Of a stretch of DNA of 64,000 nt, positions 36,926-46,029 are shown piece after piece. Under the pieces are notes generated by a model. It was not told where the DNA came from, ran no database searches, and was given only the letters and a program-made list of their open reading frames with translations. Both the position numbers and the translations under genes were made by a program. Origin of the DNA: CAMPJU01 sp036675265. GTDB lineage: Bacteria; Pseudomonadota; Gammaproteobacteria; Xanthomonadales; Xanthomonadaceae. The stretch spans positions 186,001 to 250,000 of the forward strand of contig JAKFFJ010000076.1 in the NCBI GenBank assembly GCA_036675265.1, written 5' to 3'. Each line of letters starts with the position of its first letter. Positions within the stretch are counted from its first letter, which is position 1.

Positions 36926-37849
36926 ATGTCCGGTCCCACGTCTCCGCCCAGCACGTTCCAGGAACTCATCCAGCGCCTCAACGCCTACTGGGCGGCGCAG
37001 GGGTGCGTGCTGGTCCAGCCGCTGGACCTGGAGGTCGGCGCGGGCACGTTCCATCCCGCCACGTTCCTGCGCGCCCTCGGCCCGGAACCGTGGAGCGCGG
37101 CCTACGTGCAGCCCTGCCGGCGCCCGACCGACGGCCGCTACGGCGAGAACCCGAACCGGCTGCAGCGGTACTACCAGTACCAGGTCGCGCTGAAGCCTTC
37201 GCCCGACAACATCGTGGAGCTGTACTTCGGTTCGCTGGTCGCGCTGGGCATCGACCCCAGGGTGCACGACCTGCGCCTGGTCGAGGACAACTGGGAGTCG
37301 CCGACGCTCGGCGCCTGGGGGCTCGGCTGGGAAGTCTGGCTCAACGGCATGGAGATCACCCAGTTCACCTGGTTCCAGCAGGCCGGCGGCATCGAGTGCA
37401 GGCCCGTGCTGGGCGAGATCACCTACGGCCTGGAACGGCTGTGCATGTACCTGCAGGACGTGGAGGACGTGTTCGACATCGTCTGGACGCACGGCCGCGA
37501 CGGGACGCCGGTGCTGTACCGCGACGTGTACCACCAGAACGAGGTCGAGCAGAGCGCGTACAACTTCGAGCACGCGGACGTCGCCGAACTGTTCCACCGT
37601 TTCGATGCGTGCGAGGCCGAGGCGTTGAAGCTGGTCGGGCTGGGGCTGCCGCTGCCCGCGTACGACCAGGTGTGCAAGGCCAGCCACAGCTTCAACCTGC
37701 TCGATGCGCGACGGGCGATCAGCGTGACCGAGCGGCAGCGCTACATCCTGCGGGTGCGGAAGATGTCGCAGGCCGTGGCGGAGGCGTACGTGGCGCGGCG
37801 CGCGGAGATCGCGGCGACGGCCGGTCGCGGCGCGGGCGCCGCGGCATGA
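36926..37849 (+). CDS. glyQ: Glycyl-tRNA synthetase alpha subunit
   Basis: A 307-residue class II synthetase alpha chain. It has TFQELIQRLNAYWAAQGCVL, EVGAGTFHPATFLRALGPEPW, YVQPCRRPTDGRYGENPNRLQ and WLNGMEITQFTWFQQ. It pairs with GlyS as alpha2beta2. It overlaps glyS by 4 bp (ATGA). Confidence 0.97.
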   Translation: MSGPTSPPSTFQELIQRLNAYWAAQGCVLVQPLDLEVGAGTFHPATFLRALGPEPWSAAYVQPCRRPTDGRYGENPNRLQRYYQYQVALKPSPDNIVELYFGSLVALGIDPRVHDLRLVEDNWESPTLGAWGLGWEVWLNGMEITQFTWFQQAGGIECRPVLGEITYGLERLCMYLQDVEDVFDIVWTHGRDGTPVLYRDVYHQNEVEQSAYNFEHADVAELFHRFDACEAEALKLVGLGLPLPAYDQVCKASHSFNLLDARRAISVTERQRYILRVRKMSQAVAEAYVARRAEIAATAGRGAGAAA

Positions 37850-39870
37850 GCACGATGCAACCGCTGCTCATCGAGATCGGGACGGACGAACTGCCGGTGG
37901 CGGCGTTGCCGGGGCTGGCGCAGGCCTTGTTCGACGGCGTGGTCGAGGGACTGGCCCGGCGTGGCGTGCCAATCGCGCGTGGCGATGCGAAACCGCTGTA
38001 CACCCCGCGGCGCCTCGCGGTGCTCCTGCCCGGCGTCGGCGGCGAGCAACCCGAGCAGCGTGGCGAGGTCCTCGGCCCGTACGTGAACATCGCGCTGGAT
38101 GCCGATGGCAATCCCACGCGCGCGCTGCAGGGATTCGCGCAGAAGGCGGGGGTCGCGTGGACCGCGCTGGAGCGCACGACGGATGCGAAGGGCGAGCGCT
38201 TCGTGCACCGATCGGTGGCGCCGGGCAAGGCGACCTCGGCGCTGCTGCCGGAGGTGCTGCAGGACGCAGTGGCCGCGATGCCGATCCCCAGGCCGATGCG
38301 CTGGGGCGCGCATGCCCATGCGTTCGCCCGGCCGGTGCACTGGCTCGTCGTGCTGCTCGGCGACACCGTGGTCGACGCGGAGCTGTTCGGCCAGCGCAGC
38401 GACCGCATGAGCCGCGGCCACCGCTTCCTCCATGAAGGCCCGGTCTGGATCGGCACGCCAGGCGATTACGTCGACGCGCTGCGCGCGACCCACGTGCTGG
38501 TCGATCCCGGCGAGCGCCGCGAGCGCATCGTGCGCGAGGTCGAGGCGGCCGCCGCCATGGCCGGCGGCCGGGCGCGCATCGCGCCCGGCAACCTGGCGCA
38601 GGTCGAGTGCCTGGTCGAGTGGCCCGAGGCTGTTGGCTGCTCGTTCGACCGCGCGTTCCTGGACGTCCCGGCCGAGGCGCTGGTCGCGACCATGGAAGCG
38701 AACCAGAAATTCTTCCCGGTGCTCGATGCCGCAGGTGCGCTGACCGAGCATTTCGTCGGCGTCGCCAACATTCCCTCGACCGACGTCGCCGAAGTCCGCA
38801 AGGGCTACGAGCGCGTGATCCGCCCCCGGTTCGCGGACGCGAAGTTCTTCTTCGACGAGGACCTGAAGCAGGGCCTGGCATCGATGGGAGCGGGCCTGGC
38901 GAACGTCACGTACCAGGCAAGGCTGGGCACGGTTGCCGACAAGGTGTCGCGCGTGGCCACGCTCGCGGAAACGATCGCGCGCGACGTCGGGGTCGACCCG
39001 GCGCAGGCGCGTCGCGCCGCGGCGCTGTCGAAGAACGACCTGCAGTCCCGGATGGTGAACGAGTTCCCCGAACTCCAGGGCGTTGCCGGCCGGCACTATG
39101 CGGCCGCTGCGGGCGCACCCGCCGAGGTCGCCGCCGCCATCGACGAGGCGTACATGCCGCGCTTTGCCGCCGACGCCATCGCCCCCTCGCCGCTGGGCCG
39201 CGTGCTTGCGATCGCCGAGCGGCTGGACACGCTGACGGGGGGGTTCAGCGCGGGCCTGAAGCCGACCGGCAACAAGGATCCGTTCGCGCTGCGCCGGAAT
39301 GCACTCGGACTGGCGCGCACGGTCATCGAAGGTGGCCTCGACGTGGCATTGCCGATGCCGGGCGACGTGCACGAGTTCGTGGTCGACCGGCTGCGCGGGT
39401 ATTACGCCGACCAGGGCGTGGCCCCGCAACAGTTCGAGGCGGTTGTCGCGGTGGCCCCGGCCACGCTGCTGGATTTCGACCGTCGGCTGCGGGCGATCGG
39501 CGAGTTCGCGAAGCTGCCGGAAGCGGAGGCGCTCGCGGCGGCCAACAAGCGCAGCCGCAACATCCTCAGGAAGGTCGAAGGCGACGTGCCGTCGGCCATC
39601 GATCGGGAGCTGTTTGCCGAGGACGCGGAGCGCGAGCTCGCGGCGGCGATCGATGCGGCCATCGCGGACACCGATCCGCTGCTGGCGCAACGCGACTACG
39701 TCGCCGTGCTCGGCCGCCTGGCGCGGCTTCGCCCGCAAGTCGACGCGTTCTTCGACCGGGTGATGGTCAACGCGGACGACGCGGCGGTGCGCGACAACCG
39801 CCTTGCGCTGTTGAAGCGGTTGTCGGACAGGCTGGGCAGCGTGGCGGCCATCGAGCATCTGTCGATCTGA
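37846..39870 (+). CDS. glyS: Glycyl-tRNA synthetase beta subunit
   Basis: A 674-residue beta chain. It starts QPLLIEIGTDELPVAALPG, with AMPIPRPMRWGAHAHAFARP, EANQKFFPVL and a C-terminal anticodon-binding domain ending DNRLALLKRLSDRLGSVA. It is translationally coupled to glyQ. Confidence 0.97.
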   Translation: MSTMQPLLIEIGTDELPVAALPGLAQALFDGVVEGLARRGVPIARGDAKPLYTPRRLAVLLPGVGGEQPEQRGEVLGPYVNIALDADGNPTRALQGFAQKAGVAWTALERTTDAKGERFVHRSVAPGKATSALLPEVLQDAVAAMPIPRPMRWGAHAHAFARPVHWLVVLLGDTVVDAELFGQRSDRMSRGHRFLHEGPVWIGTPGDYVDALRATHVLVDPGERRERIVREVEAAAAMAGGRARIAPGNLAQVECLVEWPEAVGCSFDRAFLDVPAEALVATMEANQKFFPVLDAAGALTEHFVGVANIPSTDVAEVRKGYERVIRPRFADAKFFFDEDLKQGLASMGAGLANVTYQARLGTVADKVSRVATLAETIARDVGVDPAQARRAAALSKNDLQSRMVNEFPELQGVAGRHYAAAAGAPAEVAAAIDEAYMPRFAADAIAPSPLGRVLAIAERLDTLTGGFSAGLKPTGNKDPFALRRNALGLARTVIEGGLDVALPMPGDVHEFVVDRLRGYYADQGVAPQQFEAVVAVAPATLLDFDRRLRAIGEFAKLPEAEALAAANKRSRNILRKVEGDVPSAIDRELFAEDAERELAAAIDAAIADTDPLLAQRDYVAVLGRLARLRPQVDAFFDRVMVNADDAAVRDNRLALLKRLSDRLGSVAAIEHLSI

Positions 39871-39879
39871 AGTGGCGGC

Positions 39880-39957
39880 CCCGGATCGCGCTTTGCTCCA
39901 TCCGGGCTACTCCCGACCACGTAGCCCGGATGCAGGCGCGCAGCGCCGGAATCCGGG
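39880..39957. repeat. Inverted intergenic repeat (GTAGCCCGGATG...AATCCGGG family)
   Basis: The left arm (39881-39910) runs from CCGGATCGCG through ATCCGGGCTAC. The right arm (39921-39957) runs from GTAGCCCGGATG through GGAATCCGGG. The arms are imperfect inverted copies around TCCCGACCAC. This motif is a dispersed extragenic repeat in many gamma- and betaproteobacteria (general knowledge). It fills the gap between convergent glyS and ubiB and abuts the ubiB stop. Confidence 0.75.
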
Positions 39958-41538
39958 TCAGCGCAGGGCGTAGAGGACGGTGAGGGCCACGATGGCGCCG
40001 GTGCCGAGGATCGCGGCCACCATGCGGCGCTGCAGGGCGCGCAGTTCCCCGGCGACCTCGGCCAGTTCGCGCGAGCGCATCGAAAGTTCCTGTCGCCCCG
40101 CGACCTGCTGCTCCAGCCATGCATGCAGCAGCCCCGGCATCTCCGGCGCGCGCGTCACCAGTTCCGGCAGCTTGCGGCGGAACTCCCGCAGCAGGCGCGT
40201 CGGGCTGTAGCGCTCGGCCAGGATGCGTTCCAGCTCCGGGTGCGCCACCGCCCAGATGTCGATCTTCGGGTCGAGCTGCCGCCCGACGCCCTCGATGTTC
40301 AGCAGCGTCTTCTGCAGCAGGATCAACTGCGGCTGCAGGGTCAGCTCGTACTGTTGCGCGGTGCGGAACAGCTTCAGCAGCACTTCGGCCAGCGAAATCT
40401 CCGACAGCGGCCGCGTGAAGTAGGGCTCGCACACCGTGCGCGCGGCCGCTTCCAGTTCGTCGATGCGGATGTGCGCCGGCATCCACCCGGCCTGCACGTG
40501 CAGCTCGGCGATCCGCCGGTAGTCCTTGTGGAAGATCGCCATGAAGTTCTCGGCGAGCCAGTACTGGTCCTCGCGCGAGAGCTGGCCCATGATCCCGAAG
40601 TCCAGCGCGATGAAGCGCGGGTTCGCCTTGCGCGCCGGGTCGCTGTCGACCCAGATGTTCCCGGCATGCGCATCGGCGTGGAAGAAGTTGTCGCGGAACA
40701 CCTGCTGGTAGAACACGCGCACGCCCTTGGCGGCCAGCACGCGGCGGTCGATGCCCGCCGCATCGAGCGCGGCGATGTCGTCGGACGGGATGCCGCGCAC
40801 CCGCTCGAGCGTCAGCACGCGCTCGGCGGTGTGCGACCAGATCACCTCCGGCACGTACAGGTCCGGGGAGTGTTCCCAGTTGCGGCGCAGCACCGAGGCG
40901 TTCGCGCCCTCGCGCTGCAGGTCCAGTTCCGCGGCCAGCGTGCCTTCGATCTCGGCCACGATCTCCCGCGGCCGGATCTTGTCGGCGCGCGGATGCGTGC
41001 GGTCGACCAGCCCCGCCAGGCGCTGCAGCAGGGCGATGTCGGTTGCCACCTGCCGGCGGATGCCGGGTCGCAGGACCTTGACCACCACTTCTCGCGGCAC
41101 GGCCGACCCGTCCGCCGGCAGCGTCGCCGCGTGCACCTGCGCGATGGAGGCCGAGGCCAGCGGGTCCGTGTCGAAGCTCGCGAACGCCGTCGCGACCGGC
41201 AGGTCGAGGGCCTCCTCGACGATCGCGCGCGCCGCCAGGCCATCGAAGGGCGCCACCTGGTCCTGCAGCAGCGACAGCTCGTCGGCGACGTCCGGTGGCA
41301 ACAGGTCCCGCCGGGTGGACAGCACCTGCCCGAACTTCACGAAGATCGGCCCGAGTTCCTGCAACGCCAGCCGCAGGCGCACGCCGCGCGGCAGCGACGC
41401 GACCTTGCGCGAGGCCCGGGGCACGAAGGGACGCGCCAGGCGCAACCACCGTTGCGCAGGGGTGTCGTCCAGGAATTCGTCGAGCCGGTACCGCAACAGC
41501 ACGCGGCCGATCCGCCACGCGCGAAGCACCGGCGTCAT
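39958..41538 (-). CDS. ubiB: Ubiquinone biosynthesis kinase-like protein UbiB
   Basis: A 526-residue ABC1/ADCK-type atypical kinase. It has LGPIFVKFGQVLSTRRDLLP (KxGQ motif), an Ala-rich nucleotide loop SASIAQVHAATLP, NFFHADAHAGNIWV and ALDFGIMGQLSREDQ. A C-terminal membrane helix anchors it (AAILGTGAIVALTVLY). It supports coenzyme Q synthesis. It overlaps ubiJ by 4 bp. No ubiE lies in the window. Confidence 0.95.
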   Translation of the reverse strand: MTPVLRAWRIGRVLLRYRLDEFLDDTPAQRWLRLARPFVPRASRKVASLPRGVRLRLALQELGPIFVKFGQVLSTRRDLLPPDVADELSLLQDQVAPFDGLAARAIVEEALDLPVATAFASFDTDPLASASIAQVHAATLPADGSAVPREVVVKVLRPGIRRQVATDIALLQRLAGLVDRTHPRADKIRPREIVAEIEGTLAAELDLQREGANASVLRRNWEHSPDLYVPEVIWSHTAERVLTLERVRGIPSDDIAALDAAGIDRRVLAAKGVRVFYQQVFRDNFFHADAHAGNIWVDSDPARKANPRFIALDFGIMGQLSREDQYWLAENFMAIFHKDYRRIAELHVQAGWMPAHIRIDELEAAARTVCEPYFTRPLSEISLAEVLLKLFRTAQQYELTLQPQLILLQKTLLNIEGVGRQLDPKIDIWAVAHPELERILAERYSPTRLLREFRRKLPELVTRAPEMPGLLHAWLEQQVAGRQELSMRSRELAEVAGELRALQRRMVAAILGTGAIVALTVLYALR

Positions 41539-42170
41539 GCCGCGCCTCCCGCCGGCAGGCGCGCAACCCGAGCGGCCAGGCGCGCCACGTCGTCTCGCAG
41601 CGCGTCCACGTCGTCGTGGAACGCGGCGAGTTCCTCGCGCGGCACCAGGTCGCGCGATTCCTCCGTCAGGTATTCCACCGTCATGCCGGCCACGTCGCGG
41701 GCGCCCGCGCGGGCTTGCCTGAGTGCGCCCGCGAAGACCTTCGCCACCTGCACCCCGAGGACCTCGCCGAACACCGCGACGAACGGGGCATCCCAGTCGG
41801 GATCGAACCGCCCGGCCAGCCGCTGCAGCCGCCGCGCCAGGTCGGCGTCCCCCTCGATGCGCATCCGCCCCACCGGCGGGCCCTCGTCTTCACGGCGGAA
41901 CATCGGCAGCTGCGAGACCAGTCCCGCCAGCGTGGCGCGCACGTCCAGGTCGGCGGCCGCCGCAGCGTCCACCGGGCCGACCCGCAGGCGTTCGCCGTCG
42001 ACCGTGACCTGCAGTGCCAGCGGCGGCTGGGCGACGCGCAAGGCGATGCGCCGGCCGTCCAGCTTCGCCAGCGCGTCCCGGGTCTCGGGGTCCAGCGCGA
42101 GCGCGCGGTTCAGCGCCGCCTCCAGCGCGCGGCCGGCGGGGACCTTCCAGTTGAAGTCGGGTGCGGGCAT
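41535..42170 (-). CDS. ubiJ: Ubiquinone biosynthesis accessory factor UbiJ (SCP2 domain)
   Basis: A 211-residue protein. The N-terminal SCP2-like lipid-binding domain has RALEAALNRALALDPETRDALAKLDGRRIAL (read in two pieces). The C-terminal part is a coiled-coil helix with FHDDVDALRDDVARLAARV. It forms a soluble Q-biosynthesis complex with UbiK and others. Coupled to ubiB (ATGA). Confidence 0.9.
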   Translation of the reverse strand: MPAPDFNWKVPAGRALEAALNRALALDPETRDALAKLDGRRIALRVAQPPLALQVTVDGERLRVGPVDAAAAADLDVRATLAGLVSQLPMFRREDEGPPVGRMRIEGDADLARRLQRLAGRFDPDWDAPFVAVFGEVLGVQVAKVFAGALRQARAGARDVAGMTVEYLTEESRDLVPREELAAFHDDVDALRDDVARLAARVARLPAGGAA

Positions 42171-42216
42171 CGCGGCATTGTAGTGCGGGGTGCGCCGCGC
42201 ACCCGTCGCGATCCCG

Positions 42217-42813
42217 TCAGTCGCCGAGCAGCGTCCGCGTCGCGGCGACGAAGGCCTGGTCGGGCCGGGTGCCGACCTGGTCGGTCCGCGCCACGATCCG
42301 TCCCTCGGCATCGAGCAGCACCAGCGCACTGGTGTGGTTGAACTCGCCGTCGGCGAGCTTCCGGTAGCGGATGCCGAGCACGCCGGCCACGCTGCGCACG
42401 TCGCCTTCGCGCGGCGCGGCCAGCCACCAGCGATCGCCATCCAGCTTGCGCTTCGTGGCCACGGCCTCGAGCGCCGCGGGATCGTCGCGCGCGGGATCCA
42501 TGCTGATGAGCACGATGCCGAGCCGGTCGCGTTGGGCCGGGGTCAACGCGCGCTCGATGGCCTTGCCCGAATCGACGATCAGCGGGCAGATGTACTGGCA
42601 GGAGGTGTAGAACATCGACACGAGCCGCGGCTTGCCGCGCAGCGTGTCCCAGTCGCGGGTCCTGCCGTCCTGCCCGGTCAGCGGCAGCTCGAGCTGGTAG
42701 ACCGAGTCCCCGGGCAGGGGGGTGCCCGCCACGACGCCTCCTGACGCCGCCAGCAGCCATGCACCGGCCACCAGCGCGGCCAGCGCGGCCATGCGCGAAC
42801 CCATCCACGTCAT
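42217..42813 (-). CDS. SCO1/SenC-family copper chaperone-like protein
   Basis: A 198-residue protein with an N-terminal signal/anchor (MAALAALVAGAWLLAASGG). The thioredoxin-fold copper site TSCQYICP (CxxxC) and the distal histidine in EFNHTSALVLLDAEG are present. It probably delivers copper to NirK or an oxidase. It is the last gene of the nirK operon, overlapping nirV by 4 bp. Confidence 0.9.
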   Translation of the reverse strand: MTWMGSRMAALAALVAGAWLLAASGGVVAGTPLPGDSVYQLELPLTGQDGRTRDWDTLRGKPRLVSMFYTSCQYICPLIVDSGKAIERALTPAQRDRLGIVLISMDPARDDPAALEAVATKRKLDGDRWWLAAPREGDVRSVAGVLGIRYRKLADGEFNHTSALVLLDAEGRIVARTDQVGTRPDQAFVAATRTLLGD

Positions 42814-43589
42814 CGTGCGCTCCTCGCGCAGCGGAACCCCAGGTTCGCGGTCGCATCCATGCCGTCGAGCGAGGACAGCATCGCCACCCGCATCAGCACC
42901 GCGTAGTTGTCGCGGTCGTCCATGGAGATCGCGCCGGCGCCGCAGAAGCGCGCGTTGTCGGGATCGCCCTGGGTGCGGTTGTCCGCTTCCACCAGCAACG
43001 AGGAATAGTCGTCGGTCCATTCCCAGACCAGGCCGTGCAGGTCGTGCACCCCGTAGGCATTGGCGGCCTGCAGGCCGGCACGCGGCAGCGCCTGGCTGGA
43101 GGGGCGCGAGTACCAGGCGAGGATCCGCTCGCGCCACGCGGGGTCGTCGCGTGCGTCCCTGCGCAATTCGTCGGCGGCGGCCGCGTACTCCCATTCGGTC
43201 CACGTGGGCAGCCGCGCATCGATCGATTCGCAGTAGGCGTTCGCGGCGAACCAGCTCACCCACGTGACCGGTTGCCCGGGCAGGGCGTTCGCGCCGAGTT
43301 CCGTCGGGGATGCCCAGTGCGACAGGTAGCGCTGCTCGGCGAGCACCGGCGGTGCGTTGTCGCGCCGCCATTCCGGATGCCTGCGGACGAACGCCAGGAA
43401 TTCCCCGTTGGTGACCGGCATGCGCATCAGCGCGTAGGGCGCGACGCTCACGCCCCCCTCGACGTCCTCGTAATCCAGCGTCGACTCGAACCTGCCGCCG
43501 GGCAGGCCCGCATAGCGCGATGGCCCATCGCCGGCCACCAGGCCGGCGAGGGGCACCGCGACGAGCAGGACCGTCCAGGCAGCCCGCAT
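42810..43589 (-). CDS. nirV: NirV-like FGE-sulfatase (SUMF1) domain protein
   Basis: A 259-residue exported protein (MRAAWTVLLVAVPLAGLVAG). The formylglycine-generating-enzyme fold is seen in MPVTNGEFLAFVRRHPEWR, PVTWVSWFAANAYCESIDARLPTWTEWEYAA and DLHGLVWEWTDDYSSLL. Genes of this type next to nirK are called nirV; their exact role in nitrite reductase maturation is unsettled. It starts 3 nt after nirK. It lacks the paired active-site cysteines of true sulfatase activators as far as I can see. Confidence 0.85.
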   Translation of the reverse strand: MRAAWTVLLVAVPLAGLVAGDGPSRYAGLPGGRFESTLDYEDVEGGVSVAPYALMRMPVTNGEFLAFVRRHPEWRRDNAPPVLAEQRYLSHWASPTELGANALPGQPVTWVSWFAANAYCESIDARLPTWTEWEYAAAADELRRDARDDPAWRERILAWYSRPSSQALPRAGLQAANAYGVHDLHGLVWEWTDDYSSLLVEADNRTQGDPDNARFCGAGAISMDDRDNYAVLMRVAMLSSLDGMDATANLGFRCARSAR

Positions 43590-43592
43590 CGC

Positions 43593-45122
43593 TCAGTGGC
43601 CTTCCGAGGCGTTCGCCGGCTTCTGCTGGCGGATCGTGGCCGCCTCTTCCTTGGTCACGCGGCCACCCGGGTTGCCCCAGCTGTTGAGCACGTAGGTGGA
43701 GATGTTGGCCACCTCGTCGTCGGTCAGCTGGCTCATCGGCGGCATGTTCGAGTTGTAGTCGGTGCCGTTGACCGTCACCGGGCCGGCCAGGCCGTGCAGG
43801 ATCACCGCCGGCACGCGCTTGGGGTCTGCCGCGATGTAGTCGGAGTTCGCCAATGGCGGGAACACGCCCGGCATGCCCTGGCCCTCGGCCTGGTGGCAGG
43901 TCGAGCAGGTGCCGGCGAACAGCTGGCGACCGGCGTCGATCTGCTGCTCGAGGGTGAGGTCGCCGGTACTCTGCGCCGCGGCCGCGGTCGCCACCGCCGC
44001 CATGTTCGGCTGGGCGCGGTCGCCGAGGTACACGTAGTCGACTTCCTTGCCCGAGTAGATGTCCTTGTTCTCCTCGCCGTTGGCCTGGAGGATCGCCAGC
44101 GCGCCCTTGTTGAAGGCGCGGAAGATCGAGTGGTCGACCAGCACGTAGCTGCCAGGCACCTCCAGGTGGAAGTCCATGATCGCCGCGCCGCCCGACGGGA
44201 TCAGCGTGGTCTGCACGTTCTCGTTGAAGCGCGTGCCACCCTCGAACCAGACCCGGTCGAAGATCTCGCCGATCACGTGGAAGCTCGACACCAGGTTCGG
44301 GCCACCGTTGCCGACATACAGCCGCACCGTCTCGCCCACGTCGGCCTGCAGCGCCTGGTCGCCGGTCAGCGCGCCTTCGCGCCCGTTGAAGAGCACGTAG
44401 GTCGGGTTCTCGTCGATCGCGCTTTCCATGTTGAACGGCGCATGGCCCTTCTCGCGGTACTTCGTGGTGGTGTAGAAGTCGCCCTGCATCACGTAGTACT
44501 CCTTGTCGACCGGGGGCATGCCGCCCGGTGGCTCGACGAGGATCAGGCCGTACATGCCGTTGGCGATGTGCATGCCCACCGGCGCGGTGGCGCAGTGGTA
44601 GACGAACAGCCCGGCGTTGAGCGCCTTGAAGGTGAACTGCGAGGAATGCCCGGGGGCCGTGAACGTCGCCGACGCGCCGCCACCGGGACCGGTGACGCCG
44701 TGCAGGTCGATGTTGTGGGGCATCTTCGACTCCGGCATGTTCCGCAGGTGGAACTCGACCGTGTCGCCCTGGCGGACGCGGATGAAGCTGCCCGGCACCG
44801 TGCCGCCGAAGGTCCAGAACGTGTAGGTCACGCCCTCGGAGATCGGCATCTCCTTCTCGACCACGTCCAGCTTGACGATGACCTTGGCCGGGTGGTCGCG
44901 CCCGGTGGGTGGCGGCACCAGCGGCGGCGAGGTGAGCACCGCATCGACCGGCTCGCCCTGCGGCGGGCCGAAGTCGCCCGAGGCCGAGCCCCGGGTGGTG
45001 TCCGTGGCAGCCTGCACGGGCGCGGTGTCCTCCGCCGCCTCCCGGTCGCAGCCGGCCAGCGCGAACGCAGCCAGCGCGCAGGCGGCCAGGAAAAGGGTGC
45101 GGGGGCGGGGAAATACCTTCAT
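43593..45122 (-). CDS. nirK: Copper nitrite reductase with C-terminal cytochrome c domain
   Basis: A 509-residue lipoprotein-like NirK (LAGC, C25). Type 1 copper ligands H136, C177, H185 and M190 and type 2 ligands H141, H176 and H331 are visible, with D139 and H282 as catalytic residues. A linker (about 365-390) leads to a cytochrome c domain with CSTCH at 406-410 and a PPMSQ methionine region. Three-domain NirKs of this type occur in Ralstonia and others. It reduces nitrite to NO in the periplasm. FNR boxes lie upstream. Confidence 0.95.
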   Translation of the reverse strand: MKVFPRPRTLFLAACALAAFALAGCDREAAEDTAPVQAATDTTRGSASGDFGPPQGEPVDAVLTSPPLVPPPTGRDHPAKVIVKLDVVEKEMPISEGVTYTFWTFGGTVPGSFIRVRQGDTVEFHLRNMPESKMPHNIDLHGVTGPGGGASATFTAPGHSSQFTFKALNAGLFVYHCATAPVGMHIANGMYGLILVEPPGGMPPVDKEYYVMQGDFYTTTKYREKGHAPFNMESAIDENPTYVLFNGREGALTGDQALQADVGETVRLYVGNGGPNLVSSFHVIGEIFDRVWFEGGTRFNENVQTTLIPSGGAAIMDFHLEVPGSYVLVDHSIFRAFNKGALAILQANGEENKDIYSGKEVDYVYLGDRAQPNMAAVATAAAAQSTGDLTLEQQIDAGRQLFAGTCSTCHQAEGQGMPGVFPPLANSDYIAADPKRVPAVILHGLAGPVTVNGTDYNSNMPPMSQLTDDEVANISTYVLNSWGNPGGRVTKEEAATIRQQKPANASEGH

Positions 45123-45159
45123 TGGCCAGCTCCTTGGACGGTCATCGGCTTGTTTTGGG

Positions 45160-45306
45160 TCAGAACGGGACGTTCATGTCCACCGGCTGCGGGGCTGGCT
45201 GTTCGTGGCCCTCGACCGTGCCGGCCTGGGCGATGAACACGGCCGCCGCGATCGCCAGGGCGACGGGCAGGACGTAAAGCATGTGGCGAAGGTTGAAGTC
45301 TTTCAT
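45160..45306 (-). CDS. 48-residue membrane peptide upstream of nirK
   Basis: A short frame with ATG at 45306 and a GGAG site 7 nt upstream. It starts MKDFNLRHMLYVLPVALAI and ends QPAPQPVDMNVPF, with one hydrophobic helix (residues about 9-28) and a short polar tail. The stop lies 37 bp before nirK on the same strand, so it is the first gene of the nirK operon. It is too short for most gene finders. The function is unknown; a single-helix partner of nitrite reductase or a leader peptide are options. Confidence 0.65.
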   Translation of the reverse strand: MKDFNLRHMLYVLPVALAIAAAVFIAQAGTVEGHEQPAPQPVDMNVPF

Positions 45307-45377
45307 GGCGGAACTCCAGTCTGCTTGCGGTTGGTTTCGGTTCGCGCGCAGTCTGGTCCCGCCGGGGCAAGCGATAA

Positions 45378-45391
45378 CTGATCTGGATCAA
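45378..45391 (-). promoter_or_regulatory. FNR-type box upstream of the nirK operon
   Basis: CTGATCTGGATCAA, one mismatch from TTGAT-N4-ATCAA, lies 71 bp before the leader-peptide start. Its centre is about 78 bp upstream of that ATG. An fnr gene with the standard E-x-x-S-R reading helix lies 11 kb away. Confidence 0.75.
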
Positions 45392-45427
45392 ATGCCCCGT
45401 GAAGAGCAGCCTTCACGCCATCGGCGC

Positions 45428-45441
45428 TTGATCCAGGTCAA
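45428..45441 (+). promoter_or_regulatory. FNR-type box upstream of fabA
   Basis: TTGATCCAGGTCAA lies 72 bp before the fabA ATG and mirrors the nirK-side box, which is 71 bp from its own gene. It may serve either direction. If used as a class II site, transcription would start about 38 bp before fabA. Confidence 0.7.
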
Positions 45442-45513
45442 TCGGGCGCGTGCTGCGCCGGCCGCCACGCCCGGTCTGTCAAACTGGGCGCTTTCCCGAC
45501 GCACCCGTCCCGA

Positions 45514-46029
45514 ATGACCAGACCCGCCTCCTTCGACCGCGAGCAACTGCTCGCCTGCGCCCGCGGCGAGCTGTTCGGCCCCGGCAATGCGCGCCTCCCG
45601 GCCCCGCCGATGCTGATGTTCGACCGCATCACCCACGTCTCCGAGGACGGCGGGGCGCACGGCAAGGGCCTGCTGGTCGCCGAGTTCGACATCGACCCCT
45701 CGCTCTGGTTCTTCGCCTGCCACTTCGAGGGCGACCCGGTGATGCCCGGCTGCCTGGGCGTGGATGCGATGTGGCAGCTGGCGGGATTCTTCCTGCCGTG
45801 GCTGGGCGAACCCGGGCTTGGGCGCGCACTGGGCGTGGGCGAGGTGAAGTTCACCGGCCAGGTGCTGCCCACCGCGAAGTGCGTGCGCTACGAGATCGAC
45901 GTGAAGCGGGTCATGCGCGGCAAGCTGCGGATGATCATCGCCGACGGCCGGACCTACGTGGACGACCGGCTGATCTACGAAGCGTCGAACCTGCGCGTGG
46001 GCCTGTTCCAGTCGGTGGAGGGGTTCTGA
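45514..46029 (+). CDS. fabA: 3-hydroxydecanoyl-ACP dehydratase/isomerase
   Basis: A 171-residue FabA with active-site H70 and D84 in FFACHFEGDPVMPGCLGVD. It introduces the cis double bond at C10, starting O2-independent unsaturated fatty acid synthesis. It is coupled to fabB (TGATG). It lies inside the denitrification island with an FNR box upstream. Confidence 0.96.
   Translation: MTRPASFDREQLLACARGELFGPGNARLPAPPMLMFDRITHVSEDGGAHGKGLLVAEFDIDPSLWFFACHFEGDPVMPGCLGVDAMWQLAGFFLPWLGEPGLGRALGVGEVKFTGQVLPTAKCVRYEIDVKRVMRGKLRMIIADGRTYVDDRLIYEASNLRVGLFQSVEGF

Noticed and set aside
45119..45391. 90-codon minus-strand frame before nirK
   Set aside because: It overlaps the 48-residue peptide in another frame, has no membrane or domain pattern and is Arg/Pro-rich. 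The 48-residue frame has a better start and ribosome binding site.
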